From the NCBI RefSeq assembly GCF_004126535.1, contig NZ_PPCV01000005.1:186001-250000 (forward strand): DNA of 64,000 nt, in the 5' to 3' direction. A program made the position numbers and the translations under genes. The stretch comes from Propioniciclava flava. Its GTDB lineage: Bacteria > Actinomycetota > Actinomycetes > Propionibacteriales > Propionibacteriaceae. The notes under the pieces were generated by a model. It saw only the letters and a list, made by a program, of their open reading frames with translations. It searched no databases and was not told the DNA's origin. Positions 28,478-36,747 of the stretch are shown in pieces. Each line of letters begins with the position of its first letter. Position 1 is the stretch's first letter.

Positions 28478-29236
28478 TCAGTCCTCCACCTCGATGCCGT
28501 GCTTCACGAGGGCGGTCCGGGCGCGCGGACGCAAGAAGCCGCCGATGTCCTGGACCTTCTTCAGGTTCGTGAAGGGTGCGAGGTCAGCTTCTTTCAGGCT
28601 GGTGATCGTGAACGCGTCGTCCTCGCCGTCCCACTGGGGGATGAGTTGGAGGTAGATGTCGTTGCCGCCGTCGAGCACGAGCGTTTCGACGCGTTCGGCC
28701 AGCCGAGCCGGGATCGGCAGCGTCCGGAACCAGGTGCGCACCGAGGGGATGACCTCATAGCCCACCTCGTCCGGGTCGAAGGAGCGTGCCCCTCGGTCCT
28801 GAGCGAAGTCGTAGACGTCGAAACGTGGGGTCAGCGCGTCTTGTTCATACATCAGTTCCTGAATTACGGCGAGCCGGAAGGGGAACGATGCGAGGGTGAG
28901 GAGGGCCTCATCGGAGGCCGGGTGTTTCCACTTACCGGAAGGCTTGCCTACGACCTTCGGCGCTTCGTAGCGGATGCTCACCTGTGAGAACGGATGGGTC
29001 GCTGATCGCACCACGTCGGCAAGTTCGTCGGTGTCGAGTTTGGCGAAGCGATCGAGGAATTCCATTTCCCGTAGCTCGCCGCACTCGGTGTCGTTGAGGA
29101 AGAACGTGGTCTGCCAGTTCCCGGCGTTCGTCTCGAGCATGATGTAGGCCTTGCGGAGTTCCTTCACCGGGATCGCGTCCAGGGGTTTCCGCCCTGCAAC
29201 CGTGAAGGTTCCCGAGAAGATCTGGCAAGGCCGCAT
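28478..29236 (-). CDS. DUF6892-like protein, C-terminal part of a frameshifted gene
   Basis: This 252-residue open frame matches what I recall of the DUF6892 family: PFRLAVIQELMYEQ, PRFDVYDFAQD, GYEVIPSVRTWFRTLPIP and DGGNDIYLQLIPQWDGEDD. Its apparent ATG at 29236 lies at a place where relatives usually continue from an N-terminal domain. That domain is found immediately upstream in another frame (29164-29604). I therefore read it as the second half of a single broken gene, unless the two parts really are made separately. No function is known. Confidence 0.7.
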   Translation of the reverse strand: MRPCQIFSGTFTVAGRKPLDAIPVKELRKAYIMLETNAGNWQTTFFLNDTECGELREMEFLDRFAKLDTDELADVVRSATHPFSQVSIRYEAPKVVGKPSGKWKHPASDEALLTLASFPFRLAVIQELMYEQDALTPRFDVYDFAQDRGARSFDPDEVGYEVIPSVRTWFRTLPIPARLAERVETLVLDGGNDIYLQLIPQWDGEDDAFTITSLKEADLAPFTNLKKVQDIGGFLRPRARTALVKHGIEVED

Positions 29237-29604
29237 CGTGGCGAATCGAACTTCACCCGGGCCTCTTCGACGGGGTCGTGAGACAGGCGAACCTCGAGTT
29301 CGCTCGCCTCATCGCCCCCCTTGGTGAACGCGAAAATGCCCGCATCGTCCCAGATCGCGAGCGTGCTCGGAACGTACCCGTTCGCCTCCGGTGCGGGATC
29401 GTCCGGCGGCACGATACGCGGCTGCCCGAGCACCTCGGCCAGTGCCGAGACGCTCAGCGTCTCGAACAGCGTCTCCTCAATCTTCACCCCAGCAGGGGTG
29501 ACGTCGATCGAACGCACGGGGGGTTCGACCATCGTGCGGGGCGAGGGCTGGGGAGGCTGCAGGCCAGACGCGGGAGGGTCGCGGCGGGCGGGTAGCTCTG
29601 TCAT
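29164..29604 (-). CDS. DUF7738-like N-terminal part of a frameshifted gene
   Basis: Residues 1-35 are Pro-rich linker and about 40-118 form a domain (GVKIEETLFETLSVSALAEV, then STLAIWDDAGIFAFTKGGDE and SELEVRL) that in relatives precedes DUF6892. After VKFD, near 29250, the frame continues as unrelated residues and stops at 29164. The expected continuation (QIFSGTFTVAGRKPL) is in the next frame. The change is equal to a one-base deletion or a -1 shift between about 29250 and 29225. The sequence there has CCCGGG, so a sequencing error is possible. Confidence 0.6.
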   Translation of the reverse strand: MTELPARRDPPASGLQPPQPSPRTMVEPPVRSIDVTPAGVKIEETLFETLSVSALAEVLGQPRIVPPDDPAPEANGYVPSTLAIWDDAGIFAFTKGGDEASELEVRLSHDPVEEARVKFDSPRCGLARSSREPSRLQGGNPWTRSR

Positions 29605-29853
29605 GGCGTCGAACCTAGCCGGTGAGGGCGACGAAAGAGAGAGCGGGCTGTGGGGTTCCACGGTCGAGTTCGGAACTGCTGCGGCATCGGTCGGGGAGCA
29701 CTGTTGTCCCCGGCAGGTCGTGCGACATCGACGTTCTAGCGGGCCGTCGGTGCCCCTGAGGTGACGCACGCAGTAGCGTTGCCCTGTGGTGGGGATGACA
29801 CGCGCTGCGGCAGGCGGAGAGGGCAACATCCTCCCGTCACGCCCCGCGACCGA

Positions 29854-29859
29854 TAGGCT
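29854..29859 (+). promoter_or_regulatory. Candidate -10 box for gtrA
   Basis: TAGGCT ends 9 bases before the GTG at 29869. The rest of the 264-base gap to the broken DUF gene shows nothing I can support. Confidence 0.45.
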
Positions 29860-29868
29860 CCTGTTCCC

Positions 29869-30435
29869 GTGAGCGCCTTTTCGGATCTTTATGCCAGGCA
29901 TGGGCACAATGTGCGCCAGTTCGTCACCTTCGGCGTAGTGGGTGGATCGGGTGTTTTGGTGAACATGGCCGTGTTTGCGCTGTGCAGCAACATCGGACAC
30001 CACTTCTTCGGTGTGGACTACCGCACCGTGCTTTTTCCCCTCGTGGGCACGGGGTACAATGTCCGATTTGGGCATCTCTTTGTCTGGATCGGCTTCGCTG
30101 TCGCGGTGACGTGGAACTTCCTCCTGAATCGATACTGGACCTTCCGGGCGGAGGGTGCCCGCGCTCCCTTCTTGCGGGAGTATCTTCCCTTCTTCTTGGT
30201 CGGGTGCGTCGCGAACCTTGTGACGACGGCGCTGTTCACCGCGTTCACGAACCCCACGTCACCGGTGTTTTTGTCCGAACCGTGGATGACCGACGATGGG
30301 GTCTTCTGGACGAAACGCCCTTATTGGGCACAGGCGATCGCCATCATCTTGACCATGCCGATCAACTTCGTCATCAACAAGTTGTGGACATTCCGTGCCG
30401 TGCGGCGCAAGCACGCGGCGGGTGTGGGTGCCTAG
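29869..30435 (+). CDS. GtrA-like membrane protein
   Basis: The 188-residue protein has four hydrophobic helices and GtrA-family motifs: VRQFVTFGVVGGSGVLVNMAVF at the start, TWNFLLNRYWTFR in the middle, and NFVINKLWTFR near the end. Members take part in moving polyprenyl-linked sugars across the membrane for surface polysaccharide. The insert between helices 1 and 2, and that around EPWMTDDGVFW, is longer than usual. It starts with GTG. smc follows after 9 bases, a pairing without an obvious functional reason. Confidence 0.88.
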   Translation: MSAFSDLYARHGHNVRQFVTFGVVGGSGVLVNMAVFALCSNIGHHFFGVDYRTVLFPLVGTGYNVRFGHLFVWIGFAVAVTWNFLLNRYWTFRAEGARAPFLREYLPFFLVGCVANLVTTALFTAFTNPTSPVFLSEPWMTDDGVFWTKRPYWAQAIAIILTMPINFVINKLWTFRAVRRKHAAGVGA

Positions 30436-30444
30436 GCGGTTGGT

Positions 30445-33400
30445 GTGTATCTGAAATCCCTAACCCTGCGCGGCTTTAAGTCTTTTGCGTCAGCGACGAC
30501 GCTGAACTTCGAGCCGGGCATCACCTGCATCGTTGGCCCCAATGGTTCGGGGAAATCCAACGTTGTGGATGCGCTGAGTTGGGTGATGGGGGAGCAGGGG
30601 GTGAAATCCCTGCGGGGCGGCAAGATGGAGGATGTGATCTTCGCCGGCACCGCCGGACGAGCCCCGCTCGGGCGGGCCGAGGTCAGCCTCACCATCGACA
30701 ACACTGATGGTGCGCTGCCGATCGAGTACACCGAGGTCACGATTAGCCGCACAATGTTCCGCTCGGGCGGGTCGGACTATGCGATCAACGGATCACCGGC
30801 ACGTCTGTTGGACGTCCAAGAGCTCTTGTCGGATTCCGGAATCGGCCGGGAAATGCACGTCATCGTGGGACAGGGACAACTCGACTCGATCCTCCAGGCA
30901 ACTCCTGAGGTCCGACGCGGGTTTATCGAAGAGGCCGCTGGCGTCCTCAAACACCGCAAGCGCAAGGAAAAGGCCCTGCGCAAGCTCGACTCCACCCAGG
31001 TCAACCTCGACCGCCTCGTGGACCTAGTGGGGGAGATCCGTCGTCAACTCAAGCCCTTGGGGCGGCAAGCGGAGGTGGCTCGCAAGGCGGCCGTCATCCA
31101 GGCGGAACTCCGCGACGCCAAGGCGCGGGTGCTCGCCGATGACTACGTCATGGCCACCCTGTCGCTTGAGTCCGATCTTGCGGCCGAAGCAGACCTGACT
31201 CAACGACGCCGTGCTGTGGAGTCGGCGCTAGAGAGTGCCCGTGCGGCGGAGACGGACGCCGAAGAGGCCGCTCGCGATGCGGCTCCGGCCGTGGCGGCAG
31301 CCCAGGAGACCTGGTACGCCCTGGCCGCGCTCAAGGAGCGCATCACGTCGACGCGCTCCATCGCGGCAGAGCGGGTGCGGGCTGCGGACACCTCGGGGAG
31401 AGACGAACGTCGGGGCAAAGACCCAGAAGCCACCGAGGCTGAGGCGCGGGCAATCCAGGAGTCGGAGCGGGCTCTTGCGGCCGACGTGGCAGCGCGAGCC
31501 GACGCTCTCAGCCTGGCCACCGACGTTCGCACGAAAGCGGAAGCTGCGCATGCGGCGGCGGAGAAGGAGTATTCCGGGGCCCTGCGTGCTATCGCCGACC
31601 GGCGTGAGGGGCTGGCCCGGCTGACGGGGGAGGTCAACTCGCTGCGGTCGAAGGTTGAGGCCGCGGACGCCGAAATCGCCAGGCTGACGAGCGCGGGCGA
31701 GGAGGCCCTCGCCCGTGCAGAGGCGGCGACGCGTCGCTACACGGCGCTGGAAACCGAACTCGGGGCCGTCACCGCCGGTGAATCGGGGCTCGATGATGCC
31801 TATGAGGCCGCCGAAGCTGCGCGCCTCGAGTGCGAGAGCGACGTGGAGCGGCTCAAAGTCTCGGCGCAGGACGCCGCGCAGCGCCGCGCCTCCTTGTCCG
31901 CTCGCCTGGAGGGGTTGCGCCTAGGGTTGGAGCGACGTGACGGCTCCGGCGCACTTCTGGCTGCGTCTGAGGAACTGGGCGGCGTGCTTGGCTCGATCGG
32001 AGCTCTGGTCCGGGTGGAGCCGGGTTACGAGCAGGCAGTGGCCGCCGCCCTCAGCGGGGCCGCTGCCGCCGTCGTCGTCGCAGGCTTCGATGATGCCCTC
32101 GCGGCCATGACGATGCTGAAGGCTGAGGATCTGGGTCGCGCGGGTGTCGTGATCGCAGGGGGTCCCACCCCGGACGACCGATCGACGTGGCCCGACCTAC
32201 CCGGTGCGGCGAGATACGCGATCGACGTGCTGCGCGCTGCTGACGACGTCAGGCCCGCCTTGATGCACCTCTTGCAGCGCGTCGCCATCGCGCCAGACAT
32301 GGACGCCGCCGTTGACCTCATCGCGCACGACCCGCGATGGCGAGTGGTCACCCGCGACGGCGACCTGGTGTCGACATGGTTTGCGTCCGGTGGGTCAACA
32401 GCCACGCCAAGCCTGATGGAGATCGAGGCAGCCGTCGAGGAGACGCAGGAGGCCTTGGAGGAGGCCCAGGCAGACGCAGAGCGGTTGACGTTCGCCCAGT
32501 CTGCTGCCACAACCCAGGTGCAAGCCGCCACAGCGAAGGCCGAGGCGGCCTTGGCGCGGCTCCACGATTCGGACGCCCAATACTCGGCCCTGGCCGAGCA
32601 ACTCGGTCAACTGAACCAGGCCGCGCGCACGGCGCGTGCGGAGGCTGAACGCCAACATGCCGCCGTGCAGTCGGCGACCGTGGCGAAGCAGGCGAACGCC
32701 CAGGCCTTGGAGGCCCTGGAGGACCGGCTCGCGCGGGCCGAGGCCTCCACCGACATCCGCGAGGCAGACCCTGCCGAGCGTGACCGGCTGGCGATGGAAG
32801 CGGCTCGGGCGCGCCACAACGAGATGGACGCCCGGCTGGCGCTGCGGACCGACGAAGAGCGGGCCCGAGCCTTAGCGGGACGAGCCGAGTCGCTGCTGCG
32901 GGCGGCGCGTGCAGAGCGGGCCGCGCGGGAGCAGGCCGCTGCCCGTCGCCTGAGGCTGGTGCGGGAGGGGGACACCGCGAGGGCTGCCATGGTCGCCTGC
33001 GACTGGCTGTTGGAGCGCGTGGCTGACTCTCAGCAGCAGGCGGGAGCCGAACGCAAGCGGGCTGAGGATCGACGCATCGAGGCTGACCGCAACGTCCACG
33101 ACACGCGGCAGCGCAGCCGCGATCTGAGCCGCGAGTTCGAAGGGTTGGTCGATGTGGCCCACCGCGACGAGGTGGCGCGTGCGGAACAGAGAATGCGGGT
33201 GGCGTCCCTTGCGGAGAAGGCCCTGTCCGAGTTGGGCCTGGACCCGGCGGTGCTGGCCGCCGAGTACGGCCCCGATCAGCCGGTGCCTGTTCTGAGTCGT
33301 CCCGATGGCACCGCCTGGGACAGTGAAGGCGACGCCCCTGACCCCGTGCCGTTCGTGCGCGCTGAGCAAGAGAAGCGTTTGCGCCGTGCGCAGCGCAATC

Positions 33401-34014
33401 TCGATCTTCTAGGACGGGTGAACCCGCTCGCCTTGGAGGAGTTCGAGGCCATGAGTGAGCGGCATCGGTTCTTGGCTGAGCAACTCGATGACCTCAAGCG
33501 CACCCGTGCTGACCTGCTCGGGATCATCGCCGACGTGGACGCGCGCGTGGAGGAGGTCTTCGCCCAGGCGTATGCCGACGTCGAAGAAGCGTTTGGGTTC
33601 ACGTTCTCGCGTCTATTCCCCGGCGGTGAGGGACGGCTGATCCTCACTGAGCCGGGCAACTGGCTGACCACCGGTGTCGACGTTGAGGCCCGTCCAGCAG
33701 GGAAGAAGGTGAAACGACTCAGCCTGCTCTCGGGTGGTGAACGCTCCTTGGTGGCGGTGGCATTCCTCACCGCGTTGTTCCGCGCACGACCCAGCCCGTT
33801 CTACATCCTCGATGAGGTTGAAGCCGCGCTGGATGACACCAATCTGGGTCGCCTCCTCGGCATTTATGAGGAGTTGCGCGAGAACAGCCAGATGTTGGTC
33901 ATCACGCACCAGAAACGGACGATGGAAATCGCAGATGCGCTCTACGGCGTGACGATGCGCGATGAGGGGATCTCCACGGTCATCAGCCAACGGTTGCGCG
34001 ACGAGGAGCGCTGA
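30445..34014 (+). CDS. smc: Chromosome segregation protein SMC
   Basis: SMC is the ATPase of bacterial condensin, which compacts and separates sister chromosomes. The 1189-residue protein has Walker A GPNGSGKS at residues 31-38 and long coiled-coil arms. A hinge lies near residues 505-620 (GSIGALVRVEPGYEQAVAAALS). The ABC signature LSLLSGGERSLVAVAFL is near residue 1093 and Walker B is FYILDEVEAALDD. It starts with GTG. An ftsY gene follows soon after, the common bacterial order. Confidence 0.97.
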   Translation: MYLKSLTLRGFKSFASATTLNFEPGITCIVGPNGSGKSNVVDALSWVMGEQGVKSLRGGKMEDVIFAGTAGRAPLGRAEVSLTIDNTDGALPIEYTEVTISRTMFRSGGSDYAINGSPARLLDVQELLSDSGIGREMHVIVGQGQLDSILQATPEVRRGFIEEAAGVLKHRKRKEKALRKLDSTQVNLDRLVDLVGEIRRQLKPLGRQAEVARKAAVIQAELRDAKARVLADDYVMATLSLESDLAAEADLTQRRRAVESALESARAAETDAEEAARDAAPAVAAAQETWYALAALKERITSTRSIAAERVRAADTSGRDERRGKDPEATEAEARAIQESERALAADVAARADALSLATDVRTKAEAAHAAAEKEYSGALRAIADRREGLARLTGEVNSLRSKVEAADAEIARLTSAGEEALARAEAATRRYTALETELGAVTAGESGLDDAYEAAEAARLECESDVERLKVSAQDAAQRRASLSARLEGLRLGLERRDGSGALLAASEELGGVLGSIGALVRVEPGYEQAVAAALSGAAAAVVVAGFDDALAAMTMLKAEDLGRAGVVIAGGPTPDDRSTWPDLPGAARYAIDVLRAADDVRPALMHLLQRVAIAPDMDAAVDLIAHDPRWRVVTRDGDLVSTWFASGGSTATPSLMEIEAAVEETQEALEEAQADAERLTFAQSAATTQVQAATAKAEAALARLHDSDAQYSALAEQLGQLNQAARTARAEAERQHAAVQSATVAKQANAQALEALEDRLARAEASTDIREADPAERDRLAMEAARARHNEMDARLALRTDEERARALAGRAESLLRAARAERAAREQAAARRLRLVREGDTARAAMVACDWLLERVADSQQQAGAERKRAEDRRIEADRNVHDTRQRSRDLSREFEGLVDVAHRDEVARAEQRMRVASLAEKALSELGLDPAVLAAEYGPDQPVPVLSRPDGTAWDSEGDAPDPVPFVRAEQEKRLRRAQRNLDLLGRVNPLALEEFEAMSERHRFLAEQLDDLKRTRADLLGIIADVDARVEEVFAQAYADVEEAFGFTFSRLFPGGEGRLILTEPGNWLTTGVDVEARPAGKKVKRLSLLSGGERSLVAVAFLTALFRARPSPFYILDEVEAALDDTNLGRLLGIYEELRENSQMLVITHQKRTMEIADALYGVTMRDEGISTVISQRLRDEER

Positions 34015-34106
34015 CCAGCGCAGACGGTGTCATGGCTCGCCGATGAACGTGGCGGGGAGCGACCTTTTGCGTCAGGCATACTGGAGATGTCTGGAGGTGC
34101 CCCCAC

Positions 34107-34943
34107 ATGCCGATCATGATTCTCGCGCTGCTCGTCGTCTTGGTGCTCGCCGTCATCATCATCGCTGTCGTGGTGATGGGCATGGAGGGCACGGGTAAGG
34201 AGCGTCACCCTGAAATCGCTCACGCGATGGCCCGCACTGCGCGTCATCTCAACGGTGAAGGTGAGCCGCCGAAAGCGCTGATGAACCTCATCGATGAGAT
34301 GGAAGACGCACCCCGCGACCTCCCCAACAAGTTGCGTTCGCTGCGTTCGGCCCGCTCGGCGGTTTCGGCGACGTCGGCGAGCGTCCCTGAGGAGCCCGAG
34401 AGCGAGGCCACGCCAGTGCACGGGGCGTCGATGGTCGCACACTCACGAGGGCACAAGCCTTCGACCGAAGTCGCGGTGGTCTCCACTGCTGAGGATGGGG
34501 CGCGCACAACCCCGCGGGACCAGTCGACGAAGAAGGACGCCTCGCGCACCGTTGCTGCCGCAACGGTCCCCGATGGAGCAGTAGCCGTGAACCCTGCCGA
34601 TGCCCCGGCGTCGATCAACCTGTCGGACGCCGACACGGACGCGTCCACCTCGCGGCCCGTGCAGCGGTCTGGGAAGCGCAGCAAGAACCGCAAGCGCACT
34701 CACGTCGGTCGGGAAACCTCGGGCGCCGAGCGTCCGCCCCTCACGGTCGTCGCCGACTCGTCTGCGGCGCCTCGGCCCACGTCGGCAGAACTGAGCGAGA
34801 GTGTTTCGGCCGCTTTGGCTTCCCCCGCCGTTGACGCGCCCGCCACCGTCGATCCGTACGGCGTGTGGGGTGCCGAAGAGCTTGATCCGGAGCAGACGCC
34901 TGCACAGCAGCGCGTCCACCTGGGGCGCGGTCGACGCGGCTAG
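34107..34943 (+). CDS. Single-pass membrane protein of unknown function
   Basis: I do not recognise this 278-residue protein. Residues 2-25 form one hydrophobic helix (starting MPIMILALLVVLVLAVIIIA). A short ordered stretch follows (HPEIAHAMARTARHLNGEGEPPKALMN..), and then about 190 residues rich in Ala, Ser, Thr and Pro. The latter contains a basic patch (RSGKRSKNRKRTH) and is probably disordered. It lies between smc and ftsY on the same strand, with GGAGG upstream of the ATG. Confidence 0.72.
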   Translation: MPIMILALLVVLVLAVIIIAVVVMGMEGTGKERHPEIAHAMARTARHLNGEGEPPKALMNLIDEMEDAPRDLPNKLRSLRSARSAVSATSASVPEEPESEATPVHGASMVAHSRGHKPSTEVAVVSTAEDGARTTPRDQSTKKDASRTVAAATVPDGAVAVNPADAPASINLSDADTDASTSRPVQRSGKRSKNRKRTHVGRETSGAERPPLTVVADSSAAPRPTSAELSESVSAALASPAVDAPATVDPYGVWGAEELDPEQTPAQQRVHLGRGRRG

Positions 34944-35018
34944 TCCCCTGCAGTCGGGCGTTGGCCTGACCCGTCTGGGCACCCTTCTCGTGGCTGACGG
35001 CGTGAAGCTTCGGCCCAT

Positions 35019-35024
35019 TAGGAT
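35019..35024 (+). promoter_or_regulatory. -10 box for ftsY, leaderless start
   Basis: TAGGAT ends 6 bases before the GTG at 35031. A possible -35, CTGACG, lies at 34994-34999. Confidence 0.6.
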
Positions 35025-35030
35025 GGCGGT

Positions 35031-36155
35031 GTGCCTCCCGTTGACCTGATCGTGTGGATCGTCCTTGCTGTCATTGTGCTTGCGGGGGCCGTCTCCGCGA
35101 TCGTGGTCAGCCGTCGGCGTGCTTCGCTGACGCGCAGCCATCGTGTCGAGTTGCCTACCAGCAGCCCCGACACTTCGCCGGTGACGGCTTCCCCGGAAGC
35201 CGCGCCTCCAACCCCCGCTCCGGACGTCCCCGAGGAAGCCGGGACGCGGCTCACCCGATTGCGCCGCCGCCTGGCAGGCTCCAGCAACGTGCTGGCCCAG
35301 GCGTTGCTGGGCATCATTAGCAGCGACAAGCTGGACGCGGACACCTGGGACGACTTCGAAGCAACCTTGATTGGCTCCGATCTCGGTGTGGGCCCGACGA
35401 GCGAACTGGTCGAGAACGTGCGCCGCGAACTGTCGATCGATGGCGTCGCCGATCCCGAGCGGGCGCGCGGCGTCTTGCGGCGTGAACTGATCGCCCTCAC
35501 CGATCCCAGCCTGGATCGCACGCTGCGCCTGGATGCGGAGCAGGGCCTTCCGGCCGTCGTGCTGGTTGTCGGCGTCAACGGCACCGGCAAGACGACCACC
35601 GTCGGCAAGTTGGCGCGCCTGCTGGTCGCCGAAGGCAAGACGGTGTTGCTCGGTGCAGCGGACACCTTCCGCGCGGCCGCAGCGGAACAACTCCAAACGT
35701 GGGGTGACCGCGTCGGCGTGGAGACCGTCCGGGGCGCCGAAGGGGCTGACCCGGCCTCGGTGGCTTATGAGGCCGTCAGCGCCGGAGTCGAGAAGGGCGT
35801 CGATGTCGTCTTGATCGACACAGCCGGACGCCTCCACAACAAGTCCAACCTGATGGACGAGTTGGGCAAGATCCGCCGGGTCATCGAGAAGCGAGCCCCG
35901 ATCACCGAAACCCTGCTGCTGCTGGACGCGACGACCGGGCAGAACGGCCTCATCCAAGCCCGGGTGTTCAACGAGGTCACGCGGGTAACCGGCATCGTGT
36001 TGTCGAAGCTGGACGGATCGGCCAAGGGCGGGATCGTGGTTCAGGTGCAGCGCGAACTGGGCGTCCCGGTGAAGTTCGTGGGGCTGGGGGAAGGCGCCGA
36101 CGATCTGGCGCCCTTCACTGCCGACGGGTTCGTTGACGGGCTGCTCGGTGAGTGA
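35031..36155 (+). CDS. ftsY: Signal recognition particle receptor FtsY
   Basis: FtsY is the membrane receptor that takes ribosomes from SRP (Ffh) to the translocon. The 374-residue protein has an N-terminal membrane segment (residues 4-26), a short Pro-rich linker, the N domain, and the G domain with GVNGTGKT at 181-188, DTFRAAAAEQL, DTAGR at 263-267, SKLDGSAKGG and GLGEGADDLAPF. It starts with GTG, and the upstream TAGGAT box fits. The next gene overlaps its end by 8 bases. Confidence 0.97.
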   Translation: MPPVDLIVWIVLAVIVLAGAVSAIVVSRRRASLTRSHRVELPTSSPDTSPVTASPEAAPPTPAPDVPEEAGTRLTRLRRRLAGSSNVLAQALLGIISSDKLDADTWDDFEATLIGSDLGVGPTSELVENVRRELSIDGVADPERARGVLRRELIALTDPSLDRTLRLDAEQGLPAVVLVVGVNGTGKTTTVGKLARLLVAEGKTVLLGAADTFRAAAAEQLQTWGDRVGVETVRGAEGADPASVAYEAVSAGVEKGVDVVLIDTAGRLHNKSNLMDELGKIRRVIEKRAPITETLLLLDATTGQNGLIQARVFNEVTRVTGIVLSKLDGSAKGGIVVQVQRELGVPVKFVGLGEGADDLAPFTADGFVDGLLGE

Positions 36156-36669
36156 GGACGCCGCGACGCTACGGCCAGCGACGCCGCACGACGTCGCGTC
36201 CATCGTGGACATCTACAACCAGTCGGTCGCCGTCAACACCGCCAGTTGGGACACCGCGGCACAGACCGTTGCGGAGCGCCTGGCATGGTTTGAGGCCCGC
36301 ACCAAGGCAGGGCAGGCGGTGGTCGTTGCCGAACTCCATGGGCGCGTCATCGGGTGGGGTTCCTGGGGGCCGTTCCGCGCCAAGGATGGCTACCGCATGA
36401 CGATGGAGGACACCCTCTACGTGGACGACTCGGCGCGCGGGCTCGGCGTGGGCAGCCAGCTTCTGGCGGCGCTGATCGACTCGGCTCGCGACGCTGGCGT
36501 CCATGCACTGATCGCGGCGGTGAGCCACGAGAACGACGCCTCCATCGCCCTCCACAAGAAGCACGGGTTCACGCAGGTCGGCCGACTGCCGCAGGTGGGG
36601 GCCAAGTTCGCGCGCTGGTTGGATCTGGTGCTCCTGCAGCGGACGCTGGACGACCGCCCTCTCCCGTGA
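36148..36669 (+). CDS. Pat/Bar-type GNAT acetyltransferase
   Basis: The 173-residue protein resembles phosphinothricin-type acetyltransferases: ATPHDVASIVDIYNQSV, NTASWDTAAQTVAERLAWFE, the motif A RGLGVGSQLLAALI, and AAVSHENDASIALHKKHGFTQVG. Chromosomal members acetylate small amino acids or their analogues; the substrate is not known here. The GTG start overlaps the ftsY stop by 8 bases, so its translation is probably coupled to it. Confidence 0.88.
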   Translation: MSEDAATLRPATPHDVASIVDIYNQSVAVNTASWDTAAQTVAERLAWFEARTKAGQAVVVAELHGRVIGWGSWGPFRAKDGYRMTMEDTLYVDDSARGLGVGSQLLAALIDSARDAGVHALIAAVSHENDASIALHKKHGFTQVGRLPQVGAKFARWLDLVLLQRTLDDRPLP

Positions 36670-36707
36670 CCTCCTCAGCCCGGGGCGGCGCGGGGACGAC
36701 GACCCGG

Positions 36708-36713
36708 TAGGCT
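36708..36713 (+). promoter_or_regulatory. Candidate -10 box for ffh
   Basis: TAGGCT would give a start near 36720 and a leader of about 28 bases with AAGG before the ATG. Confidence 0.45.
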
Positions 36714-36747
36714 GGCGCGAGTTCCGCGAGCGAGAAGTAAGGCACTC

